Origin: Akkermansia massiliensis
Lineage (GTDB): Bacteria > Verrucomicrobiota > Verrucomicrobiia > Verrucomicrobiales > Akkermansiaceae
Assembly: GCF_023516715.1 (NCBI RefSeq)
Contig: NZ_JAMGSI010000001.1
Span: forward strand, 186,001-250,000
DNA: 64,000 bases
Direction of reading: 5' to 3'
Below the pieces are notes generated by a model that saw nothing but the letters and a program-made list of their open reading frames with translations, was not told the DNA's origin and made no database searches. The position numbers and the translations under genes were made by a program. Of this stretch, positions 45,428 through 55,067 are shown piece after piece; positions within the stretch are counted from its first letter, which is position 1; each line of letters starts with the position of its first letter.

Positions 45428-47341
45428 ATGGATTTTATGTCGAAACGCTTTTTTGTCTTATTGCTGGCCCTGGGCGCCGGGGCGTGGAACGCCCCCGCCA
45501 TGGGGAAGGATGCGGAATCAGCCTCCCGGTCTCCGGCTCCCGCGGCCCGGGAAGGGGCGGAGTTCACCCGCCTGCCCGTGAGCTGGACGGTGAATCCCGG
45601 GGATGCCGCCAACGCGCGCGCCGCATGGAAGGCCCTGAGCGCCTATCACCAGGGGAAGCCCAAGTCTTCCAGAAAGCTGCACGTGGTTTACGTAACGTTC
45701 AAGGACAGGCCGGCCCTTGAAGGATACCGGGAACGGTATGACCATATCCTGAAGAACATCCAGGCCTATTATGCGGACCAGATGCAGGCCAACGGGTTTC
45801 CTCCGCTTACGTTCCAATTGGACCTGGACGAACGGGGGAAGCTGGTCATTTACGATGCCTATGTGGACAGGCCCATGAGCGAGATGAACGTGCAGAGCTC
45901 CGGTCCCGTCTCCCGGGAGGCGGCCAAGAAGGTGCTGGCGTCCAAGGGGATTGACATTGAAAAGGAACACGTGCTGATCGTGTGCCAGCTGCCGGACGGC
46001 GTAGGGCCTTATTACGGCGGCGGCTTCAGCCACCAGGGAACGGGCTGGACCTGCGACCAGGAGGGGCTGGATCCCGCCAGCTTCCTGGATACGGAGATGA
46101 TGCAGGGTGGCCGCTTCAAGGTGACCAAGGGGAAGAACGCCACCATTTACATAGGCGGCACGGCTCATGAACTGGGGCATTCCTTCGGCCTTCCGCACAC
46201 GGGCAACGGATGGGACTACCCCAACGCGGGGGATTCCCTGATGGGCCACGGCAATTCCACGTACGGCAATGAACTGCGCAACGAGGGGAAGGGGGCTTTC
46301 CTGGCGCCTACGGACGCCCTGAAACTGGCCAGCGTTCCCCTGTTCAACGGCGTGGAGACAGAGCTTCCTGCTGACGCCTCCTACGGGCGCATGATCGGCA
46401 AATACGTTCCGGGGTCCTTTGAACGGCTGGAGGCCATTCCCGTCAAGGACGGCCTGCGGCTGAAAGGCCGGGTGCGCCTGACGCGGCCCGCTTATGGAAT
46501 CGTAGTCCACCTGGACCCTCCCGGCGGTTCGGATTATGATTCCAATGCCGTGGGAGCTTCCCTGAATGGAAAGGGAGAGTTTGACCTCACCATCTGCCGG
46601 CCCGGCTACAGGGGCGGCTTTATAGAAATGCGGGTGGCCGTGCTGAACTGCGACAGCACCCGCAGCATGATTACGCTGCCCGTGTGGATGGACGCCCAGG
46701 GGGCCAAGACTCCTTCGCTGGCCCAGACCGTTTACTTCGGCGACGTTCAGAACCTGTGGATACGCGGCCGCGCGGAGGAAGCCCGGAAGGCCCTCGCGGA
46801 GGTGGAGCGCAAGCATGGCTCCCGTCCGGAGGTGAAGGAATGGCTCCCCATCTGGAAGCGCGCCCTGGAGCGCCAGGACCCCTCCCTGGAGGCTACCCCT
46901 GCACAGATTCCTGCGGAAACCGCCAGCGTCAGCCTGAATGACTGCAAGCCCTCCGTGGCTCAAGTGGGGTGGGCCGTTCCGTTGTGGGACGTCCTCTTTC
47001 CGTCTGACCTGGGGCCCGTGCCTTTCTTCAGGACGATCGGGAAGCCGGAACGCTTCATCCTGGCGCATGCCCCGGCCGTCTTTTCCTATGACCTGGACGG
47101 ACGCTGGAAGGAGTTCCGCGCGGATGTGGGGCTGCCCTTCGGTTCCCGCGGCAGCGTCAAATTCGGCGTGTACCTGGACGGGAAAAAGCTTGTGGAAACC
47201 CCCGTGCTCAAGGACGGCTCCTCCGTTCCGGTGAAGGCGGCGGTGGAGGGCGGCAGGAAGCTGGAAATCCGCGTGGATGACGCCGGAGACGGCAATGCCG
47301 CCGATTGGGGCATCATTGCCAACGGCATTCTGACCCGGTAA
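45428..47341 (+). CDS. Secreted metzincin-type metalloprotease with NPCBM domain
   Basis: 637 residues. A signal peptide (about 1-25) is followed by a peptidase domain with His-Glu-Leu-Gly-His-Ser-Phe-Gly-Leu-Pro-His (247-257), the HExxHxxGxxH zinc site of metzincins. A Ser-Leu-Met-Gly-His-Gly Met-turn follows about 20 residues later. A middle beta domain leads to a C-terminal NPCBM-type domain (about 500-636, with Asp-Cys-Lys-Pro-Ser and a closing Asp-Trp-Gly-Ile-Ile-Ala-Asn). NPCBM domains bind glycans, so a mucin or glycoprotein target is plausible. It follows the glycosidase gene by nine bases. Confidence 0.8.
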   Translation: MDFMSKRFFVLLLALGAGAWNAPAMGKDAESASRSPAPAAREGAEFTRLPVSWTVNPGDAANARAAWKALSAYHQGKPKSSRKLHVVYVTFKDRPALEGYRERYDHILKNIQAYYADQMQANGFPPLTFQLDLDERGKLVIYDAYVDRPMSEMNVQSSGPVSREAAKKVLASKGIDIEKEHVLIVCQLPDGVGPYYGGGFSHQGTGWTCDQEGLDPASFLDTEMMQGGRFKVTKGKNATIYIGGTAHELGHSFGLPHTGNGWDYPNAGDSLMGHGNSTYGNELRNEGKGAFLAPTDALKLASVPLFNGVETELPADASYGRMIGKYVPGSFERLEAIPVKDGLRLKGRVRLTRPAYGIVVHLDPPGGSDYDSNAVGASLNGKGEFDLTICRPGYRGGFIEMRVAVLNCDSTRSMITLPVWMDAQGAKTPSLAQTVYFGDVQNLWIRGRAEEARKALAEVERKHGSRPEVKEWLPIWKRALERQDPSLEATPAQIPAETASVSLNDCKPSVAQVGWAVPLWDVLFPSDLGPVPFFRTIGKPERFILAHAPAVFSYDLDGRWKEFRADVGLPFGSRGSVKFGVYLDGKKLVETPVLKDGSSVPVKAAVEGGRKLEIRVDDAGDGNAADWGIIANGILTR

Positions 47342-47418
47342 ATTTCCGCTCCACTGGCGGAGAAATGTGACATTAGGCTTGTCTTTTGTCCTTTCTCATA
47401 GTGTTCTGTGGACTAGCC

Positions 47419-49809
47419 ATGATTGGGATGAATGCAAAGCTATGGGGTGCCGCGGCGCTGATTGCCGGCGCTCCCCTGTTTGCAGAGACGCCCGCGGAAC
47501 AGCCGCCGTCCTCCCCGTCCTCCGGTTCCGGGCAGGAAGAACCCCAGGGGGAAATGGCGGGGAACCTGCTTTCCGGCACGCTCATGCCGCAGATTCCCTC
47601 CAATATCTCCATCACCAATGACGGGCCCATCAGGGTGGAGAAAGCCAGGAAGATCATTTTTGAAGGCCCGCGCGTGCACATGGTCACGGATACCGGGGTG
47701 GAGGTGTTTGCGGATTACGCGCAGGCGGATATGGACCGGAGCAGGGTTTTTCTGAAAGGGAACCTGTCCATTTACCAGAGCGACAGCAAGACGCGCACCA
47801 ACAGCCTGATACGCGCCAGCAGCGCGGAGTTCGACTGGGAGAACGAAGTGCTCCTCACGGACGCCATCCGGGCGAAGATGGAAGGGCTGATCCTGCGCAG
47901 CGGGAAGTTTGAATCCCGGAAGGACGCCGCCGGCAAGACCTATCTGGAAGCCCGTAACGCCTCCGTTACGGCGGAGGACGTCAGCGAACCCCTCACCTGG
48001 ATTTCAGCGGACAGGATACGCGTGTATCCGGAAGACAGGTTCTCCTTCAAAAACCTGACCCTGTATTACGGGGGCGTTCCCTTCTTTTACTTTCCCTATC
48101 TCAGCCATTCCCTGAATCCGGAGGTGGGCTATCTTCCCCTTCCCGGCATGCGGTCCATCTGGGGGCCTTACCTCCTGAATGAATACGGGTTCCTGCTGGG
48201 GGAAAAATGGTCGGACAACGGCATGCCTTCCGCCGACTATCTGGGCACCCTCCATGTGGATTACCGCACCAGGCGCGGCTTCGCCTACGGGCTGGACATC
48301 CGTGACGTGCTGCTGGAAAAGGACTGTCCGGACATGACGGGCCTGTCCTTTTACAAAACCCATGACAAGGGGGTGAAGATTAACGCCGGGGATGATGAAT
48401 ACCGCGAGCACCTGGACCCGGACCGGTGGCGGCTGGCGCTCCAGCAGATGTGGTCCCACCGGGTAAACGCCCGCACGGACTGGCGGCTGAAGGCCAACGT
48501 CAACATGCTGAGCGACGAGTACATGCTCCGCGACTTTTATCCGGAAATCTATCAGCGCAATTCTTCTCCGGATAATACGGTGCTTCTCTCCCGCACGGAC
48601 GACACGAATGATTTTTCACTGCTGCAGCGTTTCGTTCCCAACAACTTCTACATGGCGGACCAGCGGACGGAGTTCAGCTATGAACGCATCAAGTCCCCCA
48701 TTTTCCGTTCTCCCGTCATGTATGAAAGCCGCACCAGCTTCGCCTTCCTGAAGCAGTACGTCCCCCCTTTCATGCGGACGGAAATCCGGGATATGCTGGA
48801 CGAGATGGAGCCCGGAACCACTTCCTATGATTACTGGGCCCGCATGCTGATGACGGACAGCTACAGCCGGTTCCATTCCTTCCATGAAATTTCCGCCTCC
48901 AAGAAAATCATGGGGTTCCTGAACCTGACGCCCAAACTGGGCGGGGGCTACACCGGGTATTACGGCGTGGAGGACTACAAGCCGCTCAACCAGGGGATTT
49001 TTTATGCCGGAACGGATGCGGACTTCAAATTTTCCCGCCGTTATTCCTCCGTGTACAGTGATTCCCTGGGCCTGAACGGCATGAACCACATCGTGCAGCC
49101 CCATTTTACGCTGGCGTACGTGAAGACCAACCGCCTGAGCGAGCTTTATCCCCAGATTGACGGAGACACCCCCACCACCAATCCGCCGTCCCTGAGCCTG
49201 GGCAGGTATACGGAGATTGACTCCCTCCCAACGGGGCTGGTATTCCGGTACGGCCTGCGCAACATGCTGATGACCAGCCGGGACGCCAATTCCCACCGCT
49301 GGTTTTCCTGGGATGTGTTCATGGATGCGTACCTGTATGACCCGATCAACCAGCGGGACTTCTCCAACCTCTTCTCCTTCATGCGCTGGAACCCCGTTCC
49401 GTGGATGGAATACCGGTCGGAAATGCAGGCCCCCATCCTGGGGAAGGACAAGATTTCCGGCTGCCATGAGTACAACAACTCACTGCGCTTCATGCCGTGG
49501 CGCTCCACGGAATTCGTGGTGAGGCACCGTTACCTGAACCAGCACTCCCTGCTGGAGGACAGCAGCCAGCTTGACCTGCGCGTTTTGCAGCGTTTTTCGG
49601 AAGCCTGGGCATTCAGCGGCAAGTGGCGCTTCTCCCTGCTGGACGGAAAGCTGGACATTCAGGAATACAACGTGTACCACAACATGGGTTCCTGGTATTT
49701 GGGCGTGGGAGCGTTCGTGCGCAAGAACGGGAATAAAAACGAATTCGGCCTGGGCATCAGCTTCACCATTCAGCAGACCGGGGACTACATGCCGGTCAAG
49801 TTCCTCTAA
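47419..49809 (+). CDS. lptD: LPS-assembly protein LptD
   Basis: 796 residues from ATG 47419; another ATG three codons later is possible. A signal peptide (about 1-22) and a Pro/Ser-rich linker precede the N-terminal OstA beta-jellyroll (about 60-220: Ile-Thr-Asn-Asp-Gly-Pro-Ile, Val-Phe-Ala-Asp-Tyr-Ala-Gln-Ala-Asp). A large Tyr/Arg-rich beta barrel follows, with Phe-Pro-Tyr-Leu-Ser-His-Ser at the junction. It inserts lipopolysaccharide into the outer leaflet of the outer membrane. Few cysteines are seen, so the disulfide control of the E. coli protein is probably absent. Length is normal. Confidence 0.85.
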   Translation: MIGMNAKLWGAAALIAGAPLFAETPAEQPPSSPSSGSGQEEPQGEMAGNLLSGTLMPQIPSNISITNDGPIRVEKARKIIFEGPRVHMVTDTGVEVFADYAQADMDRSRVFLKGNLSIYQSDSKTRTNSLIRASSAEFDWENEVLLTDAIRAKMEGLILRSGKFESRKDAAGKTYLEARNASVTAEDVSEPLTWISADRIRVYPEDRFSFKNLTLYYGGVPFFYFPYLSHSLNPEVGYLPLPGMRSIWGPYLLNEYGFLLGEKWSDNGMPSADYLGTLHVDYRTRRGFAYGLDIRDVLLEKDCPDMTGLSFYKTHDKGVKINAGDDEYREHLDPDRWRLALQQMWSHRVNARTDWRLKANVNMLSDEYMLRDFYPEIYQRNSSPDNTVLLSRTDDTNDFSLLQRFVPNNFYMADQRTEFSYERIKSPIFRSPVMYESRTSFAFLKQYVPPFMRTEIRDMLDEMEPGTTSYDYWARMLMTDSYSRFHSFHEISASKKIMGFLNLTPKLGGGYTGYYGVEDYKPLNQGIFYAGTDADFKFSRRYSSVYSDSLGLNGMNHIVQPHFTLAYVKTNRLSELYPQIDGDTPTTNPPSLSLGRYTEIDSLPTGLVFRYGLRNMLMTSRDANSHRWFSWDVFMDAYLYDPINQRDFSNLFSFMRWNPVPWMEYRSEMQAPILGKDKISGCHEYNNSLRFMPWRSTEFVVRHRYLNQHSLLEDSSQLDLRVLQRFSEAWAFSGKWRFSLLDGKLDIQEYNVYHNMGSWYLGVGAFVRKNGNKNEFGLGISFTIQQTGDYMPVKFL

Positions 49810-50341
49810 TGTCCGGGGAAGGTCGCGGTTCTCTTGTAATGGGTGCGCCGGAAGCGTTTCTCCTTGTTACGGCATCCGTGTTTTTAGGGATGGAAGCTGC
49901 CCGGGCTGTGTGACGTTTTTCCGGGGAGGGGGGCTTTTTCTCCGGGGTTGCGTGATTTTACAGGGGCCGGGAAACCGGGATTCCCTGGTTGGAGCGGAAT
50001 GCGAGACAGGCCGTCCTCAAGGTGAGTGAAGCTGGAAGATGAACGAATCAGCTTTTGTTCATGGACCCCCCCGGACACGGTCCAAGGCCGCATTTTTACA
50101 ATTCGTCCGTCCACGTTCATCTTCTTTTCAGGGAGGGCTGGGGCTTCCGGCGTACCGGGTAGGAAAAGTTTTTCCGCAAGAACCCGCTGCCGCGCTTGTG
50201 CCGGAACCTTGGCTTGCATTCCGGGGAGGAAACGGGGAAGATGCCATGACATGGGGCAAACCGCGGCGCATGCCATGGCGGCAACGCCGCCCGGCGCGCC
50301 GGCTACGCGGAAAGCTCCCGCATCAATCATTTTATACGAAT
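49810..50341. other. Non-coding interval with a structured element
   Basis: No convincing gene lies between lptD and the nitroreductase. At 50035-50045 GAAGATGAACG is the exact inverted complement of CGTTCATCTTC at 50114-50124. A second small stem GGACC/GGTCC (near 50063-50082) lies inside, and TTTT follows the right arm. It could be a terminator-like leader or a small RNA. The open frame running through it into the nitroreductase has no family character and is not taken as coding. Confidence 0.45.
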
Positions 50342-50983
50342 ATGAACGCTCAGGAATTGATCAAGACGCTGGAATGGCGCTATGCCACCAAGATATTCAA
50401 CCCGGACCGCCAAATTCCGGCAGAGGATTGGGAAGCCCTTCTGGAATCCCTGCATTTGAGTCCTTCCTCCCTCGGTCTCCAGATGTGGAAATTCCTCGAC
50501 GTGCAGGATCCGTCCGTGCGCTCACGGCTCCGGGAGGTTTCCTGGGGACAGCCCCAGGTTACGGACGCCTCCCATCTGGTAGTCTTCTGCGCCCGCAGGG
50601 ACTTCAAGCCGGAGGATGTGCAGCGCTATCTGGAACGCATTGTGGAAGTGCGCGGCGTCACCATGGAATCCCTGGAGCAGTACCGCGCGCGCATTTTTGA
50701 ACTGGTGGATTCCAAGTCTCCGGAAGTCCTGAAGGCATGGCTGGAACGCCAGGTGTACATCGCCCTCGGGTTCATGATGAGCTGCGCCGCTGACCTCCGG
50801 GTGGATACCTGCGCTCTGGAAGGAATGGACCCTGCGGCCTATGACCGCATTCTGAACCTGGAAGGCTCCCCGTACTATGCGCTTTGCGCCCTGGCCCTGG
50901 GCTACCGGGATGAAGAGGCGGACAAATACGCCCGTCTGGCGAAAGTGCGCTTTGACCGGGATGACGTCATTCCGGTCGTCTGA
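50342..50983 (+). CDS. NAD(P)H nitroreductase family protein
   Basis: 213 residues of the FMN-dependent nitroreductase (NfsB-like) fold. The family-typical start Trp-Arg-Tyr-Ala-Thr-Lys-Ile-Phe-Asn (about 12-20), Leu-Ser-Pro-Ser-Ser-Leu-Gly-Leu-Gln (about 39-47) for FMN binding, and the late Leu-Ala-Leu-Gly-Tyr-Arg (about 189-194) are visible. It reduces nitro compounds, quinones or flavins in the cytoplasm. I start at ATG 50342 because the first residues then match the family. The preceding 300 bases in frame do not. Confidence 0.87.
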   Translation: MNAQELIKTLEWRYATKIFNPDRQIPAEDWEALLESLHLSPSSLGLQMWKFLDVQDPSVRSRLREVSWGQPQVTDASHLVVFCARRDFKPEDVQRYLERIVEVRGVTMESLEQYRARIFELVDSKSPEVLKAWLERQVYIALGFMMSCAADLRVDTCALEGMDPAAYDRILNLEGSPYYALCALALGYRDEEADKYARLAKVRFDRDDVIPVV

Positions 50984-50994
50984 CGGAATTTTCT

Positions 50995-51771
50995 TTAATC
51001 CCCCGCTTCAAGCAGTTGCCGCATGTCTTCCGGCAGCGGGGCTTCCGCGGTGAAAACTTCTTCATCAAACGGGAACTCCAGCCGGCAGGCATGCAGCGCA
51101 TGGCGCGGCAGGATCAGCCGTTCTTCCAGCTCCCGGCTCCAGCCGTGCTGGATGTATTCCAGATAGCAGGCTTCAGAGGGGCCGTAAATCTTGTCTCCCA
51201 GAATAGGGTGGCCGAGGTGCGCCAGATGCACGCGTATCTGGTGCATGCGTCCGGTTTCCGGAATGCACCGGACCAGGGCCAGCGGGCCGCGGGGCGTGTT
51301 CCACGTCCGTTCCGTCCGGAAAACGGTGGCGCATGCCTTCCCGGCGGGGTGAACGGCCTGCTTGACCCAGATGGGGCTTTCCGCGACGTCCCCCTGTCTC
51401 AGGATGGGGGCGGCGCAGGTTGTTTCCGCCCACTCCGGCCGGCCTTGCACGATTGCCAGGTATTCCTTGTGCATCCGGCGCCTCTGCATGGCCCTCCCCA
51501 GCTCGCGCGCCGCCGCCTTGTTCTTGGCGATCAGCGTCAGGCCGCTGGTTTCCCGGTCCAGCCTGTTGACCAGGGAAAGGGCGGCTCCGTTGGCTATTTC
51601 ATAGCTCAGCAGGGCTTCCACGCCCTCCAGCAGGTTGGGCTCCTTCTTCCCGTTGGACGGGTGGACGATGAGGGGAGCGCCCTTGTCCACCACAATCCAG
51701 TCCCCGGACTCCCCCGCCACCTCAAAGTGCGGAAAGCAGGCAATAGGAGCGTCGGAAATGGGAATCCACAT
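50995..51771 (-). CDS. RluA-family pseudouridine synthase
   Basis: 258 residues from ATG 51771. The catalytic motif is Val-Asn-Arg-Leu-Asp-Arg-Glu-Thr-Ser-Gly-Leu, with the active-site Asp. Then come Lys-Glu-Tyr-Leu-Ala-Ile-Val and Gly-Arg-Met-His-Gln-Ile-Arg-Val-His-Leu-Ala-His, all typical of RluA-type enzymes. No S4 domain is present. It isomerises uridine in ribosomal or transfer RNA; the target site is not deducible. A longer open frame upstream overlaps the RsuA gene and is discarded. It lies 14 bases downstream of that gene, so the two form an operon. Confidence 0.88.
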   Translation of the reverse strand: MWIPISDAPIACFPHFEVAGESGDWIVVDKGAPLIVHPSNGKKEPNLLEGVEALLSYEIANGAALSLVNRLDRETSGLTLIAKNKAAARELGRAMQRRRMHKEYLAIVQGRPEWAETTCAAPILRQGDVAESPIWVKQAVHPAGKACATVFRTERTWNTPRGPLALVRCIPETGRMHQIRVHLAHLGHPILGDKIYGPSEACYLEYIQHGWSRELEERLILPRHALHACRLEFPFDEEVFTAEAPLPEDMRQLLEAGD

Positions 51772-51785
51772 GGCGAACAGGAGGA

Positions 51786-52478
51786 TTACAGCGCATCCGG
51801 ACGGATGGGCATCCATTCCCCCGGCTCCAGGTTCAGGCTGTCCAGATGCAGGGAGCCGATGGAAATGCGGCACAGGGAGGCCACGGGAGCGCCCACGGCG
51901 GCCAGCATGCGGCGCACCTGGTGGTACTTCCCCTCCGTCAGCGTCAGCCGGGCGCGGCGCGGTTCCAGGATTTCCAGCACGGCGGGGGCGCAGGGGCGGT
52001 CCTCCCCGTTCAGCATGAAAGTTCCGGAGGCGAACAGTTCCACGGCCTCCGCCGGAATGTCCTCTTCCGTGACGGCTTCGTAAACCTTGGCGACGTGATG
52101 CCTGGGGGACGTCATGCGGTGGATGAATTTCCCGTCGTCCGTAATGAGAAGCAGGCCGGACGTTTCCTTGTCCAGCCGTCCTACGGAAGAAACCGCGGGG
52201 TTCCTGTGCCGCCACTGGAAGGGCAGCAGGTCGTAAATCACGTCCCCCTCCCCGTCGTCATGGCTGCACGTATATCCCGCGGGCTTGTAAAGGGCGGCGT
52301 ACAGGCCGTCCGGGAACTCCACCGGCTCTCCGTCCAGCAGGATGCCTTCCGCCTGCACCTTGTCCGTGGGGGCGGAGCAGGGTTCCCCCTTGAACGTGAT
52401 GGAGTGGCGTTTGATCCAGCCCGGCGCTTCCCGCCTGGAACAGTACCCGTAGCGGGATAAAAGAGCATCCAGTCTCAT
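51786..52478 (-). CDS. RsuA-family 16S rRNA pseudouridine synthase
   Basis: 230 residues. The N-terminal S4-like RNA-binding domain (Met-Arg-Leu-Asp-Ala-Leu-Leu-Ser-Arg-Tyr-Gly-Tyr-Cys-Ser-Arg) and the catalytic Val-Gly-Arg-Leu-Asp-Lys-Glu-Thr-Ser-Gly-Leu-Leu-Leu-Ile-Thr are clear. The closing Glu-Gly-Lys-Tyr-His-Gln-Val-Arg-Arg-Met is the RsuA/RluB hallmark. It makes a pseudouridine in small-subunit or large-subunit rRNA. It is cotranscribed with the RluA-type gene, and the pair concerns rRNA/tRNA modification. Confidence 0.9.
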   Translation of the reverse strand: MRLDALLSRYGYCSRREAPGWIKRHSITFKGEPCSAPTDKVQAEGILLDGEPVEFPDGLYAALYKPAGYTCSHDDGEGDVIYDLLPFQWRHRNPAVSSVGRLDKETSGLLLITDDGKFIHRMTSPRHHVAKVYEAVTEEDIPAEAVELFASGTFMLNGEDRPCAPAVLEILEPRRARLTLTEGKYHQVRRMLAAVGAPVASLCRISIGSLHLDSLNLEPGEWMPIRPDAL

Positions 52479-52615
52479 ACGGCGTATTTTTTCCTAACGG
52501 GAACAAAAAACAAGGTTGAAGTATGCCTCCCCGGCTGATAGCATTAAACTATTACATGCGGAGCCTCCCCGTTTGGAGCGCTGCCGTTGTTCACCATTTA
52601 CGCTTATATAGTTCC

Positions 52616-53998
52616 ATGATTGAAACGATTACAGAAGAACAGTTGACCCCCCAGCAGGCCGAATTTTGGGTGCGCGCCCGCCAGGCGGTGGACATGAACA
52701 ATTATCCCTATGCCGTCAGCCTGCTCAAGGCCCTGGTGAAGCAGCTTCCCGGCTTTCTGGAAGGCCGCAGGGCGCTCCGTGCCTGTGAAATCAAGCTGAA
52801 CCCGGAAGCCAAGAAAGGCGGTCTGTTCAGCGGCATGAAAATCAGCACCAGCAAGCTCACCTCCTCCAAGAAGGATGCGGCCACCCAGCTTTCCGCGCTG
52901 GAAGACGAACTGGAAAATGATCCTTACAGCATTCCGGTCAACGAGGCCCTGTACACGGCCGCCATGGACGTGGGCTTCCCGGACCTGGCCGCCTTTGCGC
53001 TGGAAACCGTCCGCCAGGGCCATCCCGGCAACAAGAAGATGCTCCACATGCTGGCCTCCCATTACGTTTCACGGGACATGCCCGCCCAGGCTGCTGAGGT
53101 GTACCATGACCTCGTGAAGCTGGACCCCACGGACAGCGTGGCCGTGAAGAGTGAAAAAGACTGCATGGCCCGCGCCACGATGCAGCAGCAGAAGTGGGAG
53201 GAAGCCAAGAGCTTCCGGGACGTGATGAAGAACTCCGCGGAAACGAACTCCCTGGACAAGAGCGACAAGAAGGGCCTCACCCGTGCGGAGCTGGAAGAAC
53301 GCCTTGGGCTCCTTTCCGCCCGTTATGCCCAGAACCAGCAGGACCTGGCCGCCGTGCGCGACATCGCCGGCGTCTATGAACAGATGGAGGACTGGGCGAA
53401 TGCCTATTCCTTCTACAACTACGCGTTCAGCCTCAGCAACAATGATATTTCCCTGGAAAACAAGGCCTCTGAAATGAATGAGCGCTACCGCAAGGCCCAG
53501 GTGGAGGAAATCCGCCGCCGCGCCGCCGCGGAGCCGGACAACAAGGAACTTCAGGAACAGCTCGTCCAGTTCAGCAAGGAAGCGGCGGAACAGCAGGTGG
53601 CCGTGTGCCGCCAGCGCGTGGAAAACAACCCCACGGACCCGCAGACGCGCTTTGAACTGGGGCAGGCCCTCTTCGACTGCGGCAACTACACGGAAGCCAT
53701 TCCGGAGCTCCAGCGCGCCCGCAACAACCCCCATATCCGCATCCGCGCCATGCTGTTGCTCGGCAAGTGCTATGACGCCAAGAACATGCATGATATGGCC
53801 CTGCGCCAGTTGGAGGAAGCCAACAAGGAACTGATTGAAATGAATGACACCAAGAAGGAAATCCTTTACATGATCGGCCTGCTTTATGAAAAGCTGGGCA
53901 AGAAGGAGGAATCCCTGGCGGCGTTCCAGCAGATTTACGACGCCGAATACGGCTACCGCGACGTAGCCAAGCGCGTGGAATCCTCCTACAGCAATTAA
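52616..53998 (+). CDS. TPR-repeat protein
   Basis: 460 residues from ATG 52616; the open frame upstream to 52523 is unlike the rest. It is almost fully helical with repeated TPR-like pairs: Asp-Met-Pro-Ala-Gln-Ala-Ala-Glu-Val-Tyr-His-Asp-Leu, Ala-Asn-Ala-Tyr-Ser-Phe-Tyr-Asn-Tyr-Ala-Phe, Gly-Asn-Tyr-Thr-Glu-Ala-Ile-Pro-Glu-Leu. No signal peptide is seen. It is probably a scaffold for protein complexes. A TATATA ten bases before the ATG hints at a near-leaderless transcript. A perfect terminator follows. Confidence 0.75.
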   Translation: MIETITEEQLTPQQAEFWVRARQAVDMNNYPYAVSLLKALVKQLPGFLEGRRALRACEIKLNPEAKKGGLFSGMKISTSKLTSSKKDAATQLSALEDELENDPYSIPVNEALYTAAMDVGFPDLAAFALETVRQGHPGNKKMLHMLASHYVSRDMPAQAAEVYHDLVKLDPTDSVAVKSEKDCMARATMQQQKWEEAKSFRDVMKNSAETNSLDKSDKKGLTRAELEERLGLLSARYAQNQQDLAAVRDIAGVYEQMEDWANAYSFYNYAFSLSNNDISLENKASEMNERYRKAQVEEIRRRAAAEPDNKELQEQLVQFSKEAAEQQVAVCRQRVENNPTDPQTRFELGQALFDCGNYTEAIPELQRARNNPHIRIRAMLLLGKCYDAKNMHDMALRQLEEANKELIEMNDTKKEILYMIGLLYEKLGKKEESLAAFQQIYDAEYGYRDVAKRVESSYSN

Positions 53999-54038
53999 GG
54001 TTCCGATCCATTCCGCGCCCGCGACGGGGCGCCATTCT

Positions 54039-54072
54039 CAAAGCCTTTGCCGGAGACGGCAAAGGCTTTGTT
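54039..54072 (+). terminator. Terminator of the TPR gene
   Basis: CAAAGCCTTTGCCG (54039-54052) and CGGCAAAGGCTTTG (54057-54070) form a perfect 14-bp stem with a GAGA loop followed by TT. Between here and 54299 I see no further gene. Confidence 0.85.
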
Positions 54073-54299
54073 GCTGGATGGACGGCCTTCCTGCGGATGG
54101 GCTGCGCCGGGCCGGAAGCGGCCGCGGCGGCCTCCTTTCCGGTATGGCCGCTGTGAGGCTCTTTTCCCGGGATGCTTCCGTCAAACGTATTACTTCATCT
54201 GCCAGATTCCGCAAAGGCAGCGGTAGCGGGGAGGAGAGGAGTACACGCGCTCCTGTAATTTTCCTTGCCCGCCTCTGCAAGAACTGGAAAAATGGCCGG

Positions 54300-54851
54300 A
54301 TGGAGAAGCTGATGCAGGCATTGCTTATTATTGACGTTCAAAATGATTATTTTCCTGGCGGCCGGTTTGAACTGGCGGGCGCCGTTGAAGCGCTTGAACG
54401 GACCAGGGCCGTACTGGACCGGTTCCGGGAAAAGGGGCTTCCCGTTATCTTTGTCCAGCACATCAACACCCGTCCGGACGCTTCGTTTTTCCTCCCGGAT
54501 ACCGTCGGCGCGGAAATCCATCCGGACATTGCTCCCGCGGGGGATGAGCCGATTGTCGTGAAACATGCTCCAAACAGCTTTTTCCGGACGAATCTTCTGG
54601 AGCTCTTGCAAGCCAGGGAAGTGAATGAACTGGTTGTCTGCGGAATGATGACCCATATGTGCATTGATACCACCGTGCGCGCGGCGAAGGATTACGGCAT
54701 TCCCGTCACGCTCCTGTATGACGCCTGCGCTGCCAGGGATTTGAAGATCATGGAGCATTCCATCCCGGCCCAGACAGTACAGGATGCGTATATGGCAGGC
54801 TTGAATGGAATGTTTGCGGAAATCAAGCTGGCGGAGCAACTGGAACTTTAG
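54300..54851 (+). CDS. Isochorismatase-family cysteine hydrolase
   Basis: 183 residues with the family triad: Asp in Ile-Ile-Asp-Val-Gln-Asn-Asp (about 8-14), Lys in Val-Val-Lys-His-Ala-Pro-Asn-Ser-Phe (about 85-93), and Cys in Val-Val-Cys-Gly-Met-Met-Thr-His-Met-Cys (about 113-122). Such enzymes hydrolyse nicotinamide, ureido or isochorismate-like substrates. The Asp-Val-Gln-Asn-Asp-Tyr-Phe-Pro-Gly-Gly start resembles nicotinamidase-type members, but the substrate is unproven. I start at ATG 54300; ATG 54312 is four codons later. The long frame upstream is not family-like. Confidence 0.85.
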   Translation: MEKLMQALLIIDVQNDYFPGGRFELAGAVEALERTRAVLDRFREKGLPVIFVQHINTRPDASFFLPDTVGAEIHPDIAPAGDEPIVVKHAPNSFFRTNLLELLQAREVNELVVCGMMTHMCIDTTVRAAKDYGIPVTLLYDACAARDLKIMEHSIPAQTVQDAYMAGLNGMFAEIKLAEQLEL

Positions 54852-55067
54852 GGTCCCTAGCCGCAGAATGTGCCTCCGGAAAGCAGGGCAAAATGCCTGT
54901 AGGGAGGGGCGCCCCCTGTTCCCCCTCTGTGCGGCCCGGCCCGTTTTTTTGGGCAAAACACGCGGTTTGCGGGAAATCCTGTAAAATATATCCACAGTTA
55001 ATCAACATGAACCTGGATAACGGAAATGGAACAATGCCGGGCGTTGCCCGCATCGGGCTAATCGAGC

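Noticed and set aside
50039-50341. 101-codon extension of the nitroreductase
   Set aside because: It is Arg/Pro-rich and unlike the family, and it covers a structured non-coding element.
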